Notes under the pieces: generated by a model
Database searches by the model: none
What the model was told of the DNA's origin: nothing
What the model saw: only the letters and a program-made list of their open reading frames with translations
Source: Phylloscopus collybita
Taxonomy: Eukaryota > Chordata > Aves > Passeriformes > Phylloscopidae
DNA: 64,000 nucleotides
Assembly: GCA_027886175.1 (NCBI GenBank)
Contig: JAJNNQ010000023.1
Coordinates: 5,690,501-5,754,500, forward strand
Direction: 5' to 3'
Part shown: piece after piece, positions 11,101-24,313 of the stretch
How the letters are laid out: each line of letters opens with the position of its first letter
Position numbering within the stretch: position 1 is the first letter of the stretch
Position numbers and translations under genes: made by a program

Positions 11101-14100
11101 ATTCTGGAAATATAAGATTCCTGTGCAGTTGTGGGACATAAACCCTGTGTAGTTCAGTTTTGCATTTGTTTTGTAGTCCCTTGAATTCTTTGTAAATGAG
11201 GATATGTTTTACATAAAGAGTACATTCCAAAAAGATCTCAAATGCCGAGTGTGGTTATAAGACCTCTGGAAATGGATAATAATATGTATTTGCATTTAGT
11301 TATTTTTAAATTCCTGCCTCCATTCAGTTGCCACCTGCATGTAACCAGAATAGCCTTCATAGAATAACATGCTTCCTTTAAATTCAGTGAATTATGGCAT
11401 TTCACACCAAAATGCATAGAATTAACTTAGATTAAGGAATTCAAAAATCTGAATAAGGCCACCTACATACAGGTTTCTTTCAAAACATTTGACCATTTCT
11501 ATGTGAAATAAGGTTCCTGACTTCCTCCATAAATTTGGACTAATTATCATACTGTAAAGCTGAATGAGTAATTCATCTTGTAAACAATGCTGCTTCGGTA
11601 GAGATTCACCAAACAGCAAATACCATGGAGCTAAAGGAAAAGACAAGAATATGAGGGAAGGGTGGAAATTCATCTCAAGTTTTGATGAGAGACAGGCATT
11701 TCATGGTGATTTTTTAGGCTTTGAAACTAAGTTAATTTCTAAGGCTTTCTTCAGTAATAGTGTCTAGTGATCTAGTGGTTTGTCAGGGTCTTTCTTTTCA
11801 GACTTCTGATTTGTGCCTTATTGCATCTTAGAGACTACATGATATTAATATTGATAAAATGCTTAGGGTTCAAATCCAACAAAGCTGCTCAATACTTTAA
11901 AGTTACAAGGTAAGTACAAGGACTGGAAGGTTTCTGGGAAAGAAGAAAAAGGCTATTTTTAGACCTCTGTTGCTATAATTTTGTACGGATTCACTGGAAG
12001 TTATCAAACATTTCGTTTTGGACTGTCTGAAGATAGAATAAAATATTAAGCTTCACTGTAAATGGAAACATTGATGGTAGTGACCCTCAGAATTCATCTT
12101 AAGAGCATTAGAGATTTGTGTGTATGAATTATATGAATCAAATTGTCATATTGAATAAATGGTTTATTTTTTTCCAGTGGGTATTCCCACAATTAAGTGG
12201 TGTGGAGCTGAAGGGGACTACAACGTCATGGTGATGGAGTTGTTGGGACCGAGTCTTGAAGATCTATTCAATTTTTGTTCAAGGAAATTTAGTCTCAAGA
12301 CAGTCCTGTTACTTGCTGACCAAATGGTAAGAAATGGCTTTGTTACCTTGGTAGTGCAATATGTTGGGATATTGAAATCTTTTTCATAGATCATACACAT
12401 TTTATTTCTAAAATTTAGAGCTGAATAGGTTGTATTGATAGAGAAAAGATTCAAGATCAGTTCCGTTTCTGTCCATCTGAACTATCCTGTCGAAAGTGAT
12501 TACCAATTCTTCTTTAAGAACTGGACCTGCACTGTTTGCAAACCAGGTGTTGCACTTCGTAAAGATGAAGAAATTTCCCCAGGAAAGTTTTTGGAAACAG
12601 ATGTAAAATAGACACAGGCAAAGAGCTGGAAAGAACGTTTGTCCATTGTCTTCTAGGTTATGTTCTCTTTCATGCCCTTATATTTTACAATGAAAAGGAG
12701 AGTTGTCTCTTTCATTATTAAGACAGAATTGCTAGTGTTTTTGTCAGAAAAAGATGTGTGCTTAAGTGTGTTGACAATGATTTTTTTTTGGTGGTTCTGT
12801 ATTTAGATTAGTCGAATTGAATATATTCACTCTAAGAACTTCATCCACCGAGATGTGAAGCCTGATAACTTCTTAATGGGCCTGGGGAAGAAAGGCAATC
12901 TTGTCTACATTATAGACTTTGGACTGGCAAAGAAGTATCGAGATGCTCGGACTCACCAACATATTCCATATCGTGAAAATAAAAATTTAACGGGAACTGC
13001 CCGCTACGCGTCAATCAACACTCATCTTGGAATTGGTGAGCTGGGGAAAGCAATAAACAGAAACTTCAGAAGTGTCAATGTGTGTAATTTTAGTGCAAGT
13101 GGATGTTGCTTTGTGGAGGCATAGGAGACAGTTCCTGTTTTTTGACACTTAAGAGTGCAGCATGTATGGCCTTGCATGTCTTGATTAGGTGGGATTCAGT
13201 CAGTTTGTAATGCTCAGGAATTAGCACTTTTTTAATAACTGCAAGGATAATAGGCTTTTCTTGTACTGAATGAGTTTACTGTGGGCATAGTAACTCTCAG
13301 CTGTCTCTTGTTTTTGTAAGGGTCTTTATTGCAGTCTTGTTGCACAGACTTTTGTTTTTCCAGTAGAAAATGAAACCTAATGAGTTCACTTTTTTATGCT
13401 GTTGTAGAGCAATCTCGCAGAGATGACTTGGAGTCCTTGGGCTATGTACTGATGTATTTTAACCTGGGCTCCCTCCCCTGGCAGGGACTGAAAGCAGCAA
13501 CAAAGAGGCAGAAATATGAACGCATCAGTGAAAAGAAAATGTCTACACCCATTGAGGTTTTGTGTAAAGGATATCCTTGTAAGTTACTCTTCTGTGACAC
13601 TAGGCCTATGTGTTCATGTTTTAGTGGTACATCTCTTTTCTTTACGTTAAATGCTGCTACTCTTTTTCACTCACTCTCCCTTTCCTCTTCCCCTTCCTTA
13701 TCCCCCATGATTTTACCACATGTGGTAAAAATCCTGTGCTGAAGACTGAGATCTTTTGTGTCCATAGAGCCTTTCTAGCGATCCCTTGTCTCAACTGTTG
13801 AAGTGCTCTCAAGAGGAAGGGTAGCATGGTACCCTCTGATTTGCGCTGTATTTTTTGTGCACCTGTTGGCTGCATAATTTGTAGCAGACAAATAGCATTT
13901 TAACAAACTGCCTCTTTGTCTGTGTGGGTACTGTTTCTTGGGTGAATTGGATTGTAGAGTCAGATGGACCTCTTACCTGTTACAGTTGTTTCACTTGGGA
14001 GTTACCATCTCAGGTTCATCTGTTTTGGCCTGCTGATGGATTAGAATTTGAGAGGCATAAGAAACCCTGCTGTATCCTAGCATCATGCCTCAAAGCAGTT

Positions 14101-17100
14101 CTGTTTCTTTACAGAAACAGTATGTTATTTACACCAAAACAATAACAAGTCATTTATGAGTATTGTAAAATGATACTTAAATTTGTTTTAAAACCTATTA
14201 ACACTAGCTGTCACTGGAGAATATTTTCATTTGGCAAAGAGCTCTGTCTCTTCTTTCGACTCTCTTAGCTTCCACAACTAGTTAAAATGACAAGAGCTAT
14301 AGTTTTTGGTTGGGTTGTATGAAAATTCATGATTTTTGATGTGTTTCAAATGTTGCTTCGTACATGTTCCTTTACATTCATGAGCTACGTATTTTCTCTG
14401 GTGTTCACAGGCAGGGAAGACTAATCAGCTTCTCTTATGCCATTTGTTAGAATTTCTTTCGTAATATAAATTTAATATCTTATTTAGTTTGGGAAGACCT
14501 AAAGTCAAAAGCTAGTATTTTGATACTGCTATTTTCTCTGGTGCACTGAGTTCAGTATTCATTTTTTTGCTTTGTAGCTAATATTTGGCTTGCCATTTAA
14601 AAACAAATGTTCAGACTATTGTAAATTAAGAATGTGGCATGACTTACCACCATGGGAGATAAAGTTTTTGTGTTTTGTGATGTAGCAGACATGAATCTCT
14701 ATATGGCTTAACAAAGAAAAGCTGTTCTATGTCCCACAATAAATTGTGTGAAGTATATTCCAAGCAAAGTTTAAACCTTTTCTCCCCCACCAACTATTGG
14801 TTAAAGAACTGTGCTATTGAGTTCTCTCTGCTGTTGACAAGTGACATCTTTGCCTGCTCTGTGAGAGAAAAATAATGTATTTCACAGTGTTCCCTTTGGT
14901 GGATTTCTAGTATTAGATCATTTTTCTTTTTCTTATGTTAAGAAGATTCCCTGCTTTTCAGGTTTGGGGTGGTTTGGGGTTTTTTTGACTCAGATTTACA
15001 AAAAGCCAGTGTGAAGCTGAAGATTAAAAAACAGTTTTTCTTTAATTACAGCTGAATTTGCCACATACTTGAATTTCTGCCGTTCTTTGCGTTTTGATGA
15101 CAAGCCAGACTATTCCTATCTAAGGCAATTATTCAGAAACCTCTTTCATCGGCAAGGATTCTCCTATGACTATGTGTTTGACTGGAACATGCTGAAATTC
15201 GTAAGTAGCTCACACAGCTTTCTAAAACTTTGAATTTTTAATGGTTTTGGTTGGGTTTTTTTTACTACCTTGTCAGTTTTGAGTATCTTAACTGATACTG
15301 TATGATTGTCTTCCATTTTTCCTCTTTCCTCTTTTCAACTCTACTGTTTAGAAAAAACGATAAGGAAACGAGGAAGGATGGGAGATACAGGATCCATGCT
15401 CTAAAGCTTGAGTGACAACTGAGTTACAGTTACAAGGCTTTTAATGTGGAAGGCTTCTTTTAATGTGGAAGATCCTTTAGAGCAGTCAGCAGGATAGGTT
15501 GTGGAATTATTACTTTGTCCCGCCTTGATCTTTAGCATGGGTCATTTGCAACATTTGAGGAGGTGTCCAGCTGCCATAACAGTATGTGTGTACATGAGCT
15601 TTTCAAAGACTATCCGAGCAGCTGTATGAGCAAAACCTAGGGCAGGTCTCAAGAAATTTTACCAAAGGAGTTGATGCCGTATCAAACTTCACTTCGCACG
15701 TTGTCCAGTTCTTTCTTTTCAGTACTTTTTATCCAAACGTACAGTTGTAAGCTCAATAATCCCCCAAGTTGTTCACTAGTCTTGACCCCTAGGGTGCAAG
15801 CAGAGCAGCTGAAGATGCTGAACGTGAGAGGCGAGAACGAGAGGAGAGGTTAAGGCATACACGAAACCCAGCTGTGCGTGGATTACCCTCCACTGCTTCT
15901 GGCAGGCTAAGAGGAACACAAGATGTTGCTCCTCCTGCTCCCCTTACCCCAACTTCACATGCTGGTAAGTAAGCAAGTACCTGGGTAAGTGCATTTTGTA
16001 GACAACTGTAATTGGCAGTTTGAGGAGAGTTTGGCCTTTTGGTTTGTTTTTTTCTCCCTTGCTTTTTAGTAGATTGAAGGTAATTGCATATGCTCATTGC
16101 CTGGCAATTGATGCTTGTATTTCTATGGAATGTTGAACAACAGCCTTGAATTCCTTGTTTGATTCTGTGGTGTTTTTATGTGCAAACAGCAAGAGTGTAG
16201 TTTTTCCAGTGACAGTGTTAAAATGGCATTTCTCATTATGAGAGTCTAATGCAGTTTTTCTCACAGCCAACACCTCTCCTCGGCCAGTATCCGGTATGGA
16301 ACGGGAAAGGAAAGTGAGTATGAGATTGCATCGTGGTGCCCCAGTCAATATCTCCTCGTCTGATCTAACAGGCCGACAAGATACCTCTCGCATGTCAACT
16401 TCACAGGTAAAAAAACCCAAAAAAACTCTGTGTAAAAAAAAAAAGAGGGCAGTTTGATAAAGTTAATTTGCCAAAAGAACTGACCAGGTAATTGGTGTGA
16501 TTTCCTACTGATTTTGCAGATGATATTCATTCATGTAAATGCTTGACATTTAGCTTGAATGATGTGGGTGTAAAGAAATTTTTATTTTTACCTTGACAGC
16601 AATGAGAGGATGCAAAATTCCTGGGGTGCAGCATTTTAACCTACTGTTATGGGATTTAGCTCCTTGATTCATTGAGTTTCTTATATCTCTTACCAGTAAA
16701 GAAGCAGAGTAAGAGACAGTAGTGAATCATGTTTCCAAATCAACAGAGCAGAGAATATTGGTGCAGAAAAGGCAAGAAGCATTTGGTGAGGAATGGAAGG
16801 TGCAGTAGTAAAGAAATATTGTAGTGCAGTGCTCTTAATTCAGAGCGGATAAGAAGCCACACACATGGATGATGGATACATTGCAGGAAGTTCATTTGAA
16901 GAGAATGGCAGGAGGGTAAATGGTAGTGATTCATAGCACTGAAATCATCCTTACTTCCTTACATCCTTACAGTTCACAGTGACCTAGCTAAGAAATGTTA
17001 GGAATCTTTTTTTTTTATAGGGTTGACAGTGTTAAATGTGGTTCTAGCTCTGTGCTATAGCTGAAACATTCCTTCCTCAGCATATTGACAGTCTTGTCGC

Positions 17101-20100
17101 AAACAGTGTGTGGCTTGGCTTTATACAATTTACTTTCAGTCTTGCTTACAAAATGCAAACCAGCCAATCCATAGACATTCTGCAACATTTCTGGGAAATG
17201 GGGGTTGTTGCAATGGCCTAGGGGTTTTTCCATCATGCCTCACTGTTATGCAGGAGCTCTTACTGTGTTGTTTTTGCCAGGGACTTGTTCCTCATTGACA
17301 GAGCACATTGACAGGAATTAACTTGGTTCCTTTTGGTGTCATCATTTAATTGGCAGAGTTAATTACTTTTGGATAGTACACGTTCTTACATATGAAATCT
17401 TACTGCTAGAAAGAACAGCTTTTTATATGGGGGCCAGGTGGATATCTCTAATGAAGACTGAGAGTAAACTGGGTTGGAGAAAAAAATTCCATTGTGATAA
17501 AATTGAAGTGGGATTTGGGGGGAGGTTTAAGCTGAATGAGTTATGATGAAGCTGAATGATGTAAAATTTGTGATATGGGCCAACAGTGTGGTCTGGTTTA
17601 ATGGCACATTTCATACATGCTCTTTTCAACACTCTGCTCCAAGTGTAGGATTGCTTGGTTAGTTCTTCACAGTCTCAACAGCAGTCTAGTCAGGATCTTC
17701 TCTTGAGTTGGTTAGAAATAATAATTCATTGACTACTGTATTCATTTAGTTCTTAAAAGAATGAACCAGTGCTGTTACCTACTCACAGTGACTGAATAGC
17801 AGTGTGTGACTGTAGGATAATTTGAACAGATTCCTGTGGGCCTGTTCTAATTGAAAGGCAAGAGATTTGCAGGGGGAGTGGGCTGGATTGGAAGGGATCT
17901 TAAAGATCACCTCATTCTGACCCCCCCTTCTATGGGCAGAAGACCTTTCAGTAGTCCAGATTACTCAGAACCTCATTTGGCCTGGCCTTGAACATCTCCA
18001 GAGATGGGGACTCCACAACCTCTCTGGGCCACCTGTTCTAATGCCTCATTGCCCTTACAGTAAAGAATTTCTTCCTTATACATAAATCTAACCTCCTTCA
18101 GGTTAAGGCCATTCACCCTTGTCTTGTCACTACATGCACTTTTTACATGCCACGTGAACAGCCCCTCTTCAGCTTTCTTGTAAGCCCCCTTTAGGTATTG
18201 CAAGGCTACTGTCGGTTCTCCCCAAAGTCTTCTCTTCTTGAGGCTGAACAGCCCCAACTCTCAGCCTGTTTTCATAGGGGAAGTGTTCCAGCCCTGTTGT
18301 CAACTTAGTGGCTCTCCTCTGGACTCATTCTAACCTTGTCAATGTTGTTCTTGTGTTGGGGGCCCCAGACCTGGACACAGTAGTCCAGGTGGGGTCTCAC
18401 AAGAGCAGAATAGAGGGTGAGTGACTTGCTGGTCACTTTTCTTTTGATGCAGCCCAGGATGTGGTGGCTTTCTGGGCTGCAGGTGCACATTGCTGAGTCA
18501 CATTGAGCTTCTAATCCATGAACACCCCAAAGTCTTTCTCCCCAGAGTTAACTTTGATCCATTCTTCACCTGGCTTGTACTTGAGGTTGACCTGACCCCC
18601 ATGCTGGACTGCAGGAGTTCAGGATCTCTGAACACATAATCAGTGTGATTGAGCAGAAGCCATTTTTAGTTTACATTAAGCTACAGTTATAGGTTCTAAG
18701 CTGCTCGTTCATGCAATCACACATTATTTGATTGGTTCCTCCGTCTTGTCCATGCACCCAGCATGCACCCTTCAGGACACCTGATGGGTCAAAGTTCCAT
18801 CATCACGTCAGGCCTCCTTTATCTAGGGTTTGCCTTCTTGGTACTCGGTTTATCAGACTCTTATTTTCTTACTTTAGCCCTGTTTTTGACTCAGTAACGT
18901 TCACAAATCCCTGAGGGTTCTGTTAACAATAACTACAGGTGGTTTGATAAGAATATCTACAAACAGTTTGGCTGATACACAGGATGGCCTAAGTTATGCA
19001 GATACATTGCTACACTGGACCTTGCACTTGATCTTGTTGAACTACATGAGGCTCCTGGAAACCCACTTCTCAAGCCTGTTAATGTCTCTGGATGGCATCC
19101 CTTTCCCTCCAGCATGCTGACTGCATCACACAGCTTGTTGTCAACGAATTCACTTGTTTCCACTGTTCCTGTTGCTGACAAAGATGTTGAACAGCACTAG
19201 TCCCCATATTGAGGAACAAACACCACTCATCACTGCTTTCCACTTGGACATCAACTCACTGACCAGAATTCTTTGAGTGCAACCATTTGGCGAATTCCTT
19301 GTCCACCAAGTGGTCCATGTGTCAAATCTGTGTCTGTCCAGTTTAGAGACAGGGATATAGTGTGAGACAGTGTCCAGTGCTTTGCACAAGTCCAGGCGGA
19401 TGACGTCTGGCTGTTCCCTCACCCGCTACTGCTTAGCCCCACTGTAGAAGGTCACCGAATTTGTCAGGCACAATTTACCTTTAGTGAAGCTATGTTGTCT
19501 GACACCAATCTCCTCCTTATTCTCATGTGCCTTAACATCGTTTCCGAGAGGATCTGTTACATGGTTTTGCCAGGCACTGAGGTGAGGCTGGCCAATATTT
19601 CCCTTTATAAAACTGGGGGTTATGGTTTCCCCTTTTCCAATCAGAGGGAACTACACTGGACTGCCATGACATCTCAAATATGATGGTTAGTGATGTAGCC
19701 ATTTACTCAGCCCATTCCCTTAGAGCCCTTGGATGTATGTCATCTAGTCCCACAGACTCGTGCACTTTCAGGCTCCTTAAACGGTCCCAAACCTGGTTGT
19801 CTTCCACAATGGATGGTTCTTCATTTTCCCAATCCCTGCCTTCATCTTCTGCAACTTGGGTGGTGTGGTTGAAACACTTTACTCGGACTTCAGCTTGTAA
19901 CACTTCCACTTGAGCTTGTTAGAGAAAATTCACTTTTCATTTTCCCAGTTCTCACTCTCTAGCAGGCCAAGATGGTGCAAGTTGCAGGTGTTGATAGCTT
20001 ATGCTCTTTACAGTCTTCATAATACTAAAGTAGCTTTTCTGTAATCAGAATTTATCCTTAGATGTTAGCCAGGCTACAGCCATGAGTTTCCAATTATCTT

Positions 20101-23100
20101 TAGACCTCATTCTTAGGAAAACAAAGTATTCGAGTTCTGTGGCAGAGTGATTAAAGAGAATTTTCATTGGAAAGATGTAAGAATATAGAAAGTCATCACT
20201 TCTTACCAAGTTACTACATCACAAAGTATCACTTCTTACCAAGAGACCCATGACAAGTAGCAATTGTTTTTCCATTCCAAGTGTGCTAGTTTCCTTAGTA
20301 AGTCTTAAGTAAATATACTGCCACAGGTCCTTTTTCAGGAAATGCTTAAGCTATACTGGTAGAAAGCAACTTTTAGCATTTGCCATGCATATCTACAGAT
20401 GTTTTCTGTTAAGAACTACATTTGTTAGAGTTCTTATTTATAACTTGATAAGTTAGTTTTGTTATTTCATTTTACTTCATGAGTTTGTTTGGTAAGGCAA
20501 CGGTACATCTGTAATCTCCACCTCTGCTCATCTAGAGAAAAGGCTGCTGCTTCTTCAATTCTGCACAGGGAAATGCACAGAGGTTACTCAAACAAGGAAA
20601 GCTACTTACCTCTTAGTAGAGTTCTTAAAGATCACTCTCCATGTGTTTATCTGTCTTTTTGCCAAACTGAGTTCTGATCAGGTCAGACTGAAAGTGAAAA
20701 ACAGGCTGTGAATGTGAATAATAGCAACCAAAGTTCTCTTATGAAAAGGCATTCTCAGAGAAATTTAATGCTCGTGGAAAAATGGTAATTGGGAAGCATA
20801 GCAAAATAGGTGTCATTTATTCCCCACATTTATTCCCTACCATTTCTATGAACTGGTTTGTGAAACTTAAGTGTTTCTAATGAAGTTATGTAAATTCTAT
20901 GGCACCTATTATTCAGTACTTTTCTGGATTATATATGTGAAGTGAATGCAACAGCAAAAAACCTGCAAGTTGTGAGTTCACATCAATGATAAACATCAGT
21001 GGGAGCTGAACAGTGGAGCACAGTTTATTCAAATGTGTATTCCTGCAGTACTCCAGATTCTGGTTAGGATGAAGGAGTGGAGGCTGTTTTCCTGTATGAG
21101 GGAACTGTGGTAAGTAATGACTGAGGAGGCAGTGGAATGCTGAAGAGGTTAGTGTGGTTTCATAATGAAGTGGCACAATTTCCTCCTTGAATCTATGTGT
21201 GATAACAGTGGTGAACAGAACTGGAGATGTTATTATGTGTCATTAGTGAGATGGATTGGGAGAACAGATTGTACAGGGTAAGAGTTTCAAATCTACTTCT
21301 TTCAGTTTGTCTGAAAGCTAAGAAGACGTCTTGAGTGAATTGGTGTGGTGTTTGACACACAATGATTTTAATAGGAATTAATGTTTAAGGAGAACATGTG
21401 GACACCTATTGCTTAAAATTAAATCCACTCACAAGTAAAGAAAGGCAAAATAGAGGCCTAAGAGAAGGTAGTCACCTACTGAAACAACTTCTGAAATAAG
21501 CAGATCATCTCTCTGCCTTTGCATCAATACTGGATTCATTTCTAAGTGGTGTGTGCAAGTCTAAGTTACAGGTCTGGACAGAAAATCATACCAGCTGTTA
21601 AAAGATCCTTCTGCTCTTAAACTCTCTAAGTGAATTGTTCCCTAAGTCTCCTTTACTCCTAGTTTTTAAGCATTAAGAGGTGTAGTGAAAAACACATTAA
21701 ATGAGGGGATGAGTACTCCTGTAAAAAATACTTTGAATCAGTTCTGTCAGTCCACATGCACAGACTGCATCCTGAAAGCAGTGATCATCTCAAGAGTCTA
21801 GTTATGGGTGAGTAGTCTTCATTTCCTTCAATGAAAGGTTCAGTCTGACTGCTCGTGTTTACACTGTAAGTTTTTTAATATTTGTTTCTTGAATGTAGCA
21901 TGGTCAGCACCCAACAGTCAAAGCTGTGGCAAATTCCTATTGGTAATAGAGATACTCTCTCAGTAGTTGGAAGGAAAGATTGAAATGCTGCACAAAGAAA
22001 TATTTGATTAAGTCTCTTTCACAGAAGAATTTTTAGAAGACTGTAGCCAACACTGGCATTGAATACCTTGAGTGTTGTGCCATATTTCCAGTGCTTCTGC
22101 ATTTTCCATTTCCGCATCTGCAAATCTTTCTCCACATATCCATCTTAATAGGCATCATACTCTGCATTGTTCTTCTGACCCTGTCAGCTTCCTTTGAGGA
22201 TTAATGATTGGTTTCTTTTACGTGTCTCTTAATATGATGGAAATGTCTTACAGAAGTCTGAAATCAGAGCTCCTCAAAAGATAGAGTTGCTACTGCAAAT
22301 TCAGGTTGGATTTTTATTAAGACATCTTTATATATTGGGGCAGTGGAACTGTTACAAATTGCTGTCTTTTCCCCTACCTCAGAATAGCATTCCTTTCGAA
22401 CACCATGGCAAGTAGCTGCTCGTCTCCTTTCGTTGGAAGGCAGCACTGGGTGAGTGCTTCTCATTAGACACCAAAACTTTGTATGGGGTGGGGAAAAAAC
22501 TCTTTGGAAACATCCGACTTCGCTCCTTCTACTCACGTGATCTCATAATTGTATCTGTGCTTTCTGGTCAGATGCTTGATGAAGCATTGATTTTTCTCAA
22601 AAGTAAATGTCTTTCCAAAAGCTTAGTTGTTGCTGCTGTTCCACTTGGACTTAAACAGAATTGACAATAATATAGTGACTTAAAAGGTCCCTAAAATTGC
22701 TCAAGTATCAACAATAAAATAAAATACTCAAGTCTAAATTTTAGCTGTATGAGAATTACATGTCTTTCCAAGGATATTGATGCAGCAGTATGTCATCCAT
22801 TAAAAACCAGATCTGCTTCAGAATCATAAAAGCAAAATACTTGTATGAAGACTGAATTGACCGTATTGCTCAAATGAGGCTCTGTCTTGTCTTGTGAATG
22901 GAATGTTCTACTACAGCTGTGTCCATTTTTCACTGTTTTATATTCTTCTCCATGCCTTATGAGCTCTCATTTTAAAAATACTCAGATCTGTCCAGATCTA
23001 TATTTTAAAAAAAACATTCACATACTAACAAGAATAGTTGACCATGAGCATCTCAGAGGTAGACCAGCTTGAATTTGGGTATTACAAAGTCCTTTCCACT

Positions 23101-24313
23101 GTTCAGTGCAGTAGAAGTTTCTGCCTTACTGTCTGCAGCTTTTGGCTTTTTAGTCTGTTCTGCTTTTGGCAATAGCAGGTTTCACATGAGAAAAAACAGC
23201 TTTCAGTTGGAATCTGAACATTAATGGCTGAGGGATGCTTTTCTTAAGTATTTCAAGAGCTTCTTTGATTTGCTACTTATTAATAAAAAAGCTGTGAGAT
23301 TTTTCTGTTCCTTAATTAATTCTGTTGTATAATAAATCTTGTCTGCTGTCTCACTTTCTCTATAAAGCCTAAGCTTGCACTAATCCTGTATCTCTAGTTG
23401 ATGAAGAATCCTGCTATTTCTCTTCTGTTTTCTCCTTCTGCTTTGTGTGCTTGGCTGACTCTGCACAAGCTGCTTCGTGAACACTTCATAGCATTAAAAA
23501 GATCCAACTGTAAATGGCAGCTTAACACTTTTAAAGACCAGTTATCACATCTTAGTAAAAAAAAAGGCATTAAAAATGCAAAAAAGCAAACCTAAAGCTT
23601 TGCATTGAAAAGCCTGTGTGCAGGAGGCATGCAGATTCTGGTCTGGGTTGTGTCTGCTTTGGTTGGCCAGTATTTGTAGCTGTTCACAACTGAAACAAAT
23701 ACTGAATACTGATCCAGCTACTTAGATGTTTCTTGCTTCTTAAATTGCAGAGATGTATGGTTTATTTTTCACTTTCATGGTGAAAGTGGTGCTGAAATAA
23801 TGCTACACTCTTACTTCAGTAGGTCAAGCTATGGAAATACAAGAAGTATCTTTTAATATAATGTCCCATGGAAAATGAAAAGCTATTGAAAATAATTAAT
23901 TTCTTTTCTACTTTCTTAATTTTTTTAAATTAATTATCCATTGAGTCTATTACTGTGCATTCATAGTCTTTTCATCTGGTTGGTTCTTTCTTCTGCAAAT
24001 GTTTATGCTCTGTCTGATTTTCTTCAAAACATCCCCTCTGGCTGGAAAGATGAATTTTCCACGTTAACTTGTAATAAAAGAGGAAAATAATAGGGAACTT
24101 TGTGGAGCTACAGGTGGGTGTGAAACATTGTATTGCTCGTTGTATTTTACATTTGCACACTTAAATTGTAGCAATCAATAGTTTTAAAAGTACCTTGCGA
24201 GACAGTTGCATGTTAACTGGAAGGATATGTGCTGATGTTGTCTTGTTTTTTGGCTTTGGTAGATTCCTGCTCGGGTTACTACCAGTGTTCTCCAGTCTGC
24301 TGTGCACCGATGA
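5159..24313 (+). CDS. CSNK1D: Casein kinase 1 delta, complete, nine coding exons
   Basis: Exons: 5159-5234, 10415-10525, 12178-12326, 12807-13035, 13408-13578, 15052-15200, 15793-15964, 16267-16406, 24263-24313. They join in frame to 415 codons plus TGA, the length of the main vertebrate CK1 delta form. Visible: glycine loop [12 protein letters not shown] (about 15-26), VAIK lysine (38), HRDVKPDN catalytic loop (about 126-133), [10 protein letters not shown] (149-158), the CK1-type SIN in place of APE, and a Ser/Thr-rich autoinhibitory tail ending QSAVHR. The tail separates it from CK1 epsilon. This Ser/Thr kinase phosphorylates PER proteins, Wnt and other targets in cytosol, nucleus and centrosome. 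Donors are GT except after exon 2, which uses GC (GAG|GCAAGT). Exon 1 lies in a CpG island. Very close to mammalian CK1 delta by memory. Confidence 0.97.
5235..10414 (+). other. CSNK1D intron 1
   Basis: A 5.2-kb intron with GTAAGG donor and TTTTAG acceptor. It holds an A-run at about 7815-7830. I saw no other gene or recognisable transposon in it. Confidence 0.85.
10526..12177 (+). other. CSNK1D intron 2, GC-AG type
   Basis: The donor is GAG|GCAAGTAAA. Only a cut before GC keeps the frame: G + TG gives Val in GGVGIPT after joining to the acceptor tttttccag at 12177. A GT lies four bases downstream, but cutting there shifts the frame. The donor otherwise matches the U1 consensus perfectly, as is usual for GC donors. 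Confidence 0.93.
13579..15051 (+). other. CSNK1D intron 5
   Basis: A 1.5-kb intron (donor GTAAGT, acceptor ttaattacag). No repeat or RNA gene recognised. The other short introns (12327-12806, 13036-13407, 15201-15792, 15965-16266) also show nothing of note. Confidence 0.85.
17880..19925 (-). mobile_element. CR1 LINE, 5'-truncated and decayed
   Basis: The minus strand carries CR1 ORF2 pieces in shifting frames, in order from high to low coordinate: a segment with [14 protein letters not shown] (about 19703-19909), an RT segment with [16 protein letters not shown] (about 19300-19422), [18 protein letters not shown] (about 18350-18420) and [15 protein letters not shown] sequence (about 18220-18255), then the 3' tail near 17880 (ggattggaagggatc on +). 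Frameshifts and stops show it is dead. It lies antisense within CSNK1D intron 8. Confidence 0.93.
19926..22382 (+). other. Rest of CSNK1D intron 8 upstream of the alternative exon
   Basis: Unique-looking AT-rich intron. A local duplication of 'tatcacttcttaccaag'-like sequence occurs near 20195-20240. No other gene recognised. The stretch 16407-17879, upstream of the CR1 copy, also shows no gene. Confidence 0.6.
22383..22415 (+). CDS. CSNK1D: CSNK1D alternative last coding exon (409-aa form)
   Basis: After a polypyrimidine acceptor (ttttcccctacctcag) the sequence reads [10 protein letters not shown] then TAG. Joined in phase 0 to exon 8 (ending ...MSTSQ at 16406) it gives 409 aa with the tail [12 protein letters not shown]. 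This matches, from memory, the shorter human CK1 delta isoform, so the alternative ending appears conserved between birds and mammals. Use of this exon depends on terminal-exon choice: the downstream exon at 24263 gives the 415-aa form. Only 33 coding bases, but residues, phase, acceptor and final length all fit. Confidence 0.93.
   Translation, partial: NSIPFEHHGK
22416..22718 (+). other. 3' UTR of the short CSNK1D form with poly(A) signal
   Basis: About 300 bp after the alternative stop an AATAAA lies at 22713-22718 inside acaataaaataaaat. It is the nearest canonical signal and a plausible cleavage point for the 409-aa transcript. Confidence 0.5.

Noticed and set aside
18957..19913. Reverse-transcriptase-like frames as a host gene
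   Set aside because: Motifs and order match CR1 ORF2, with stops and frameshifts; it is a dead LINE copy.
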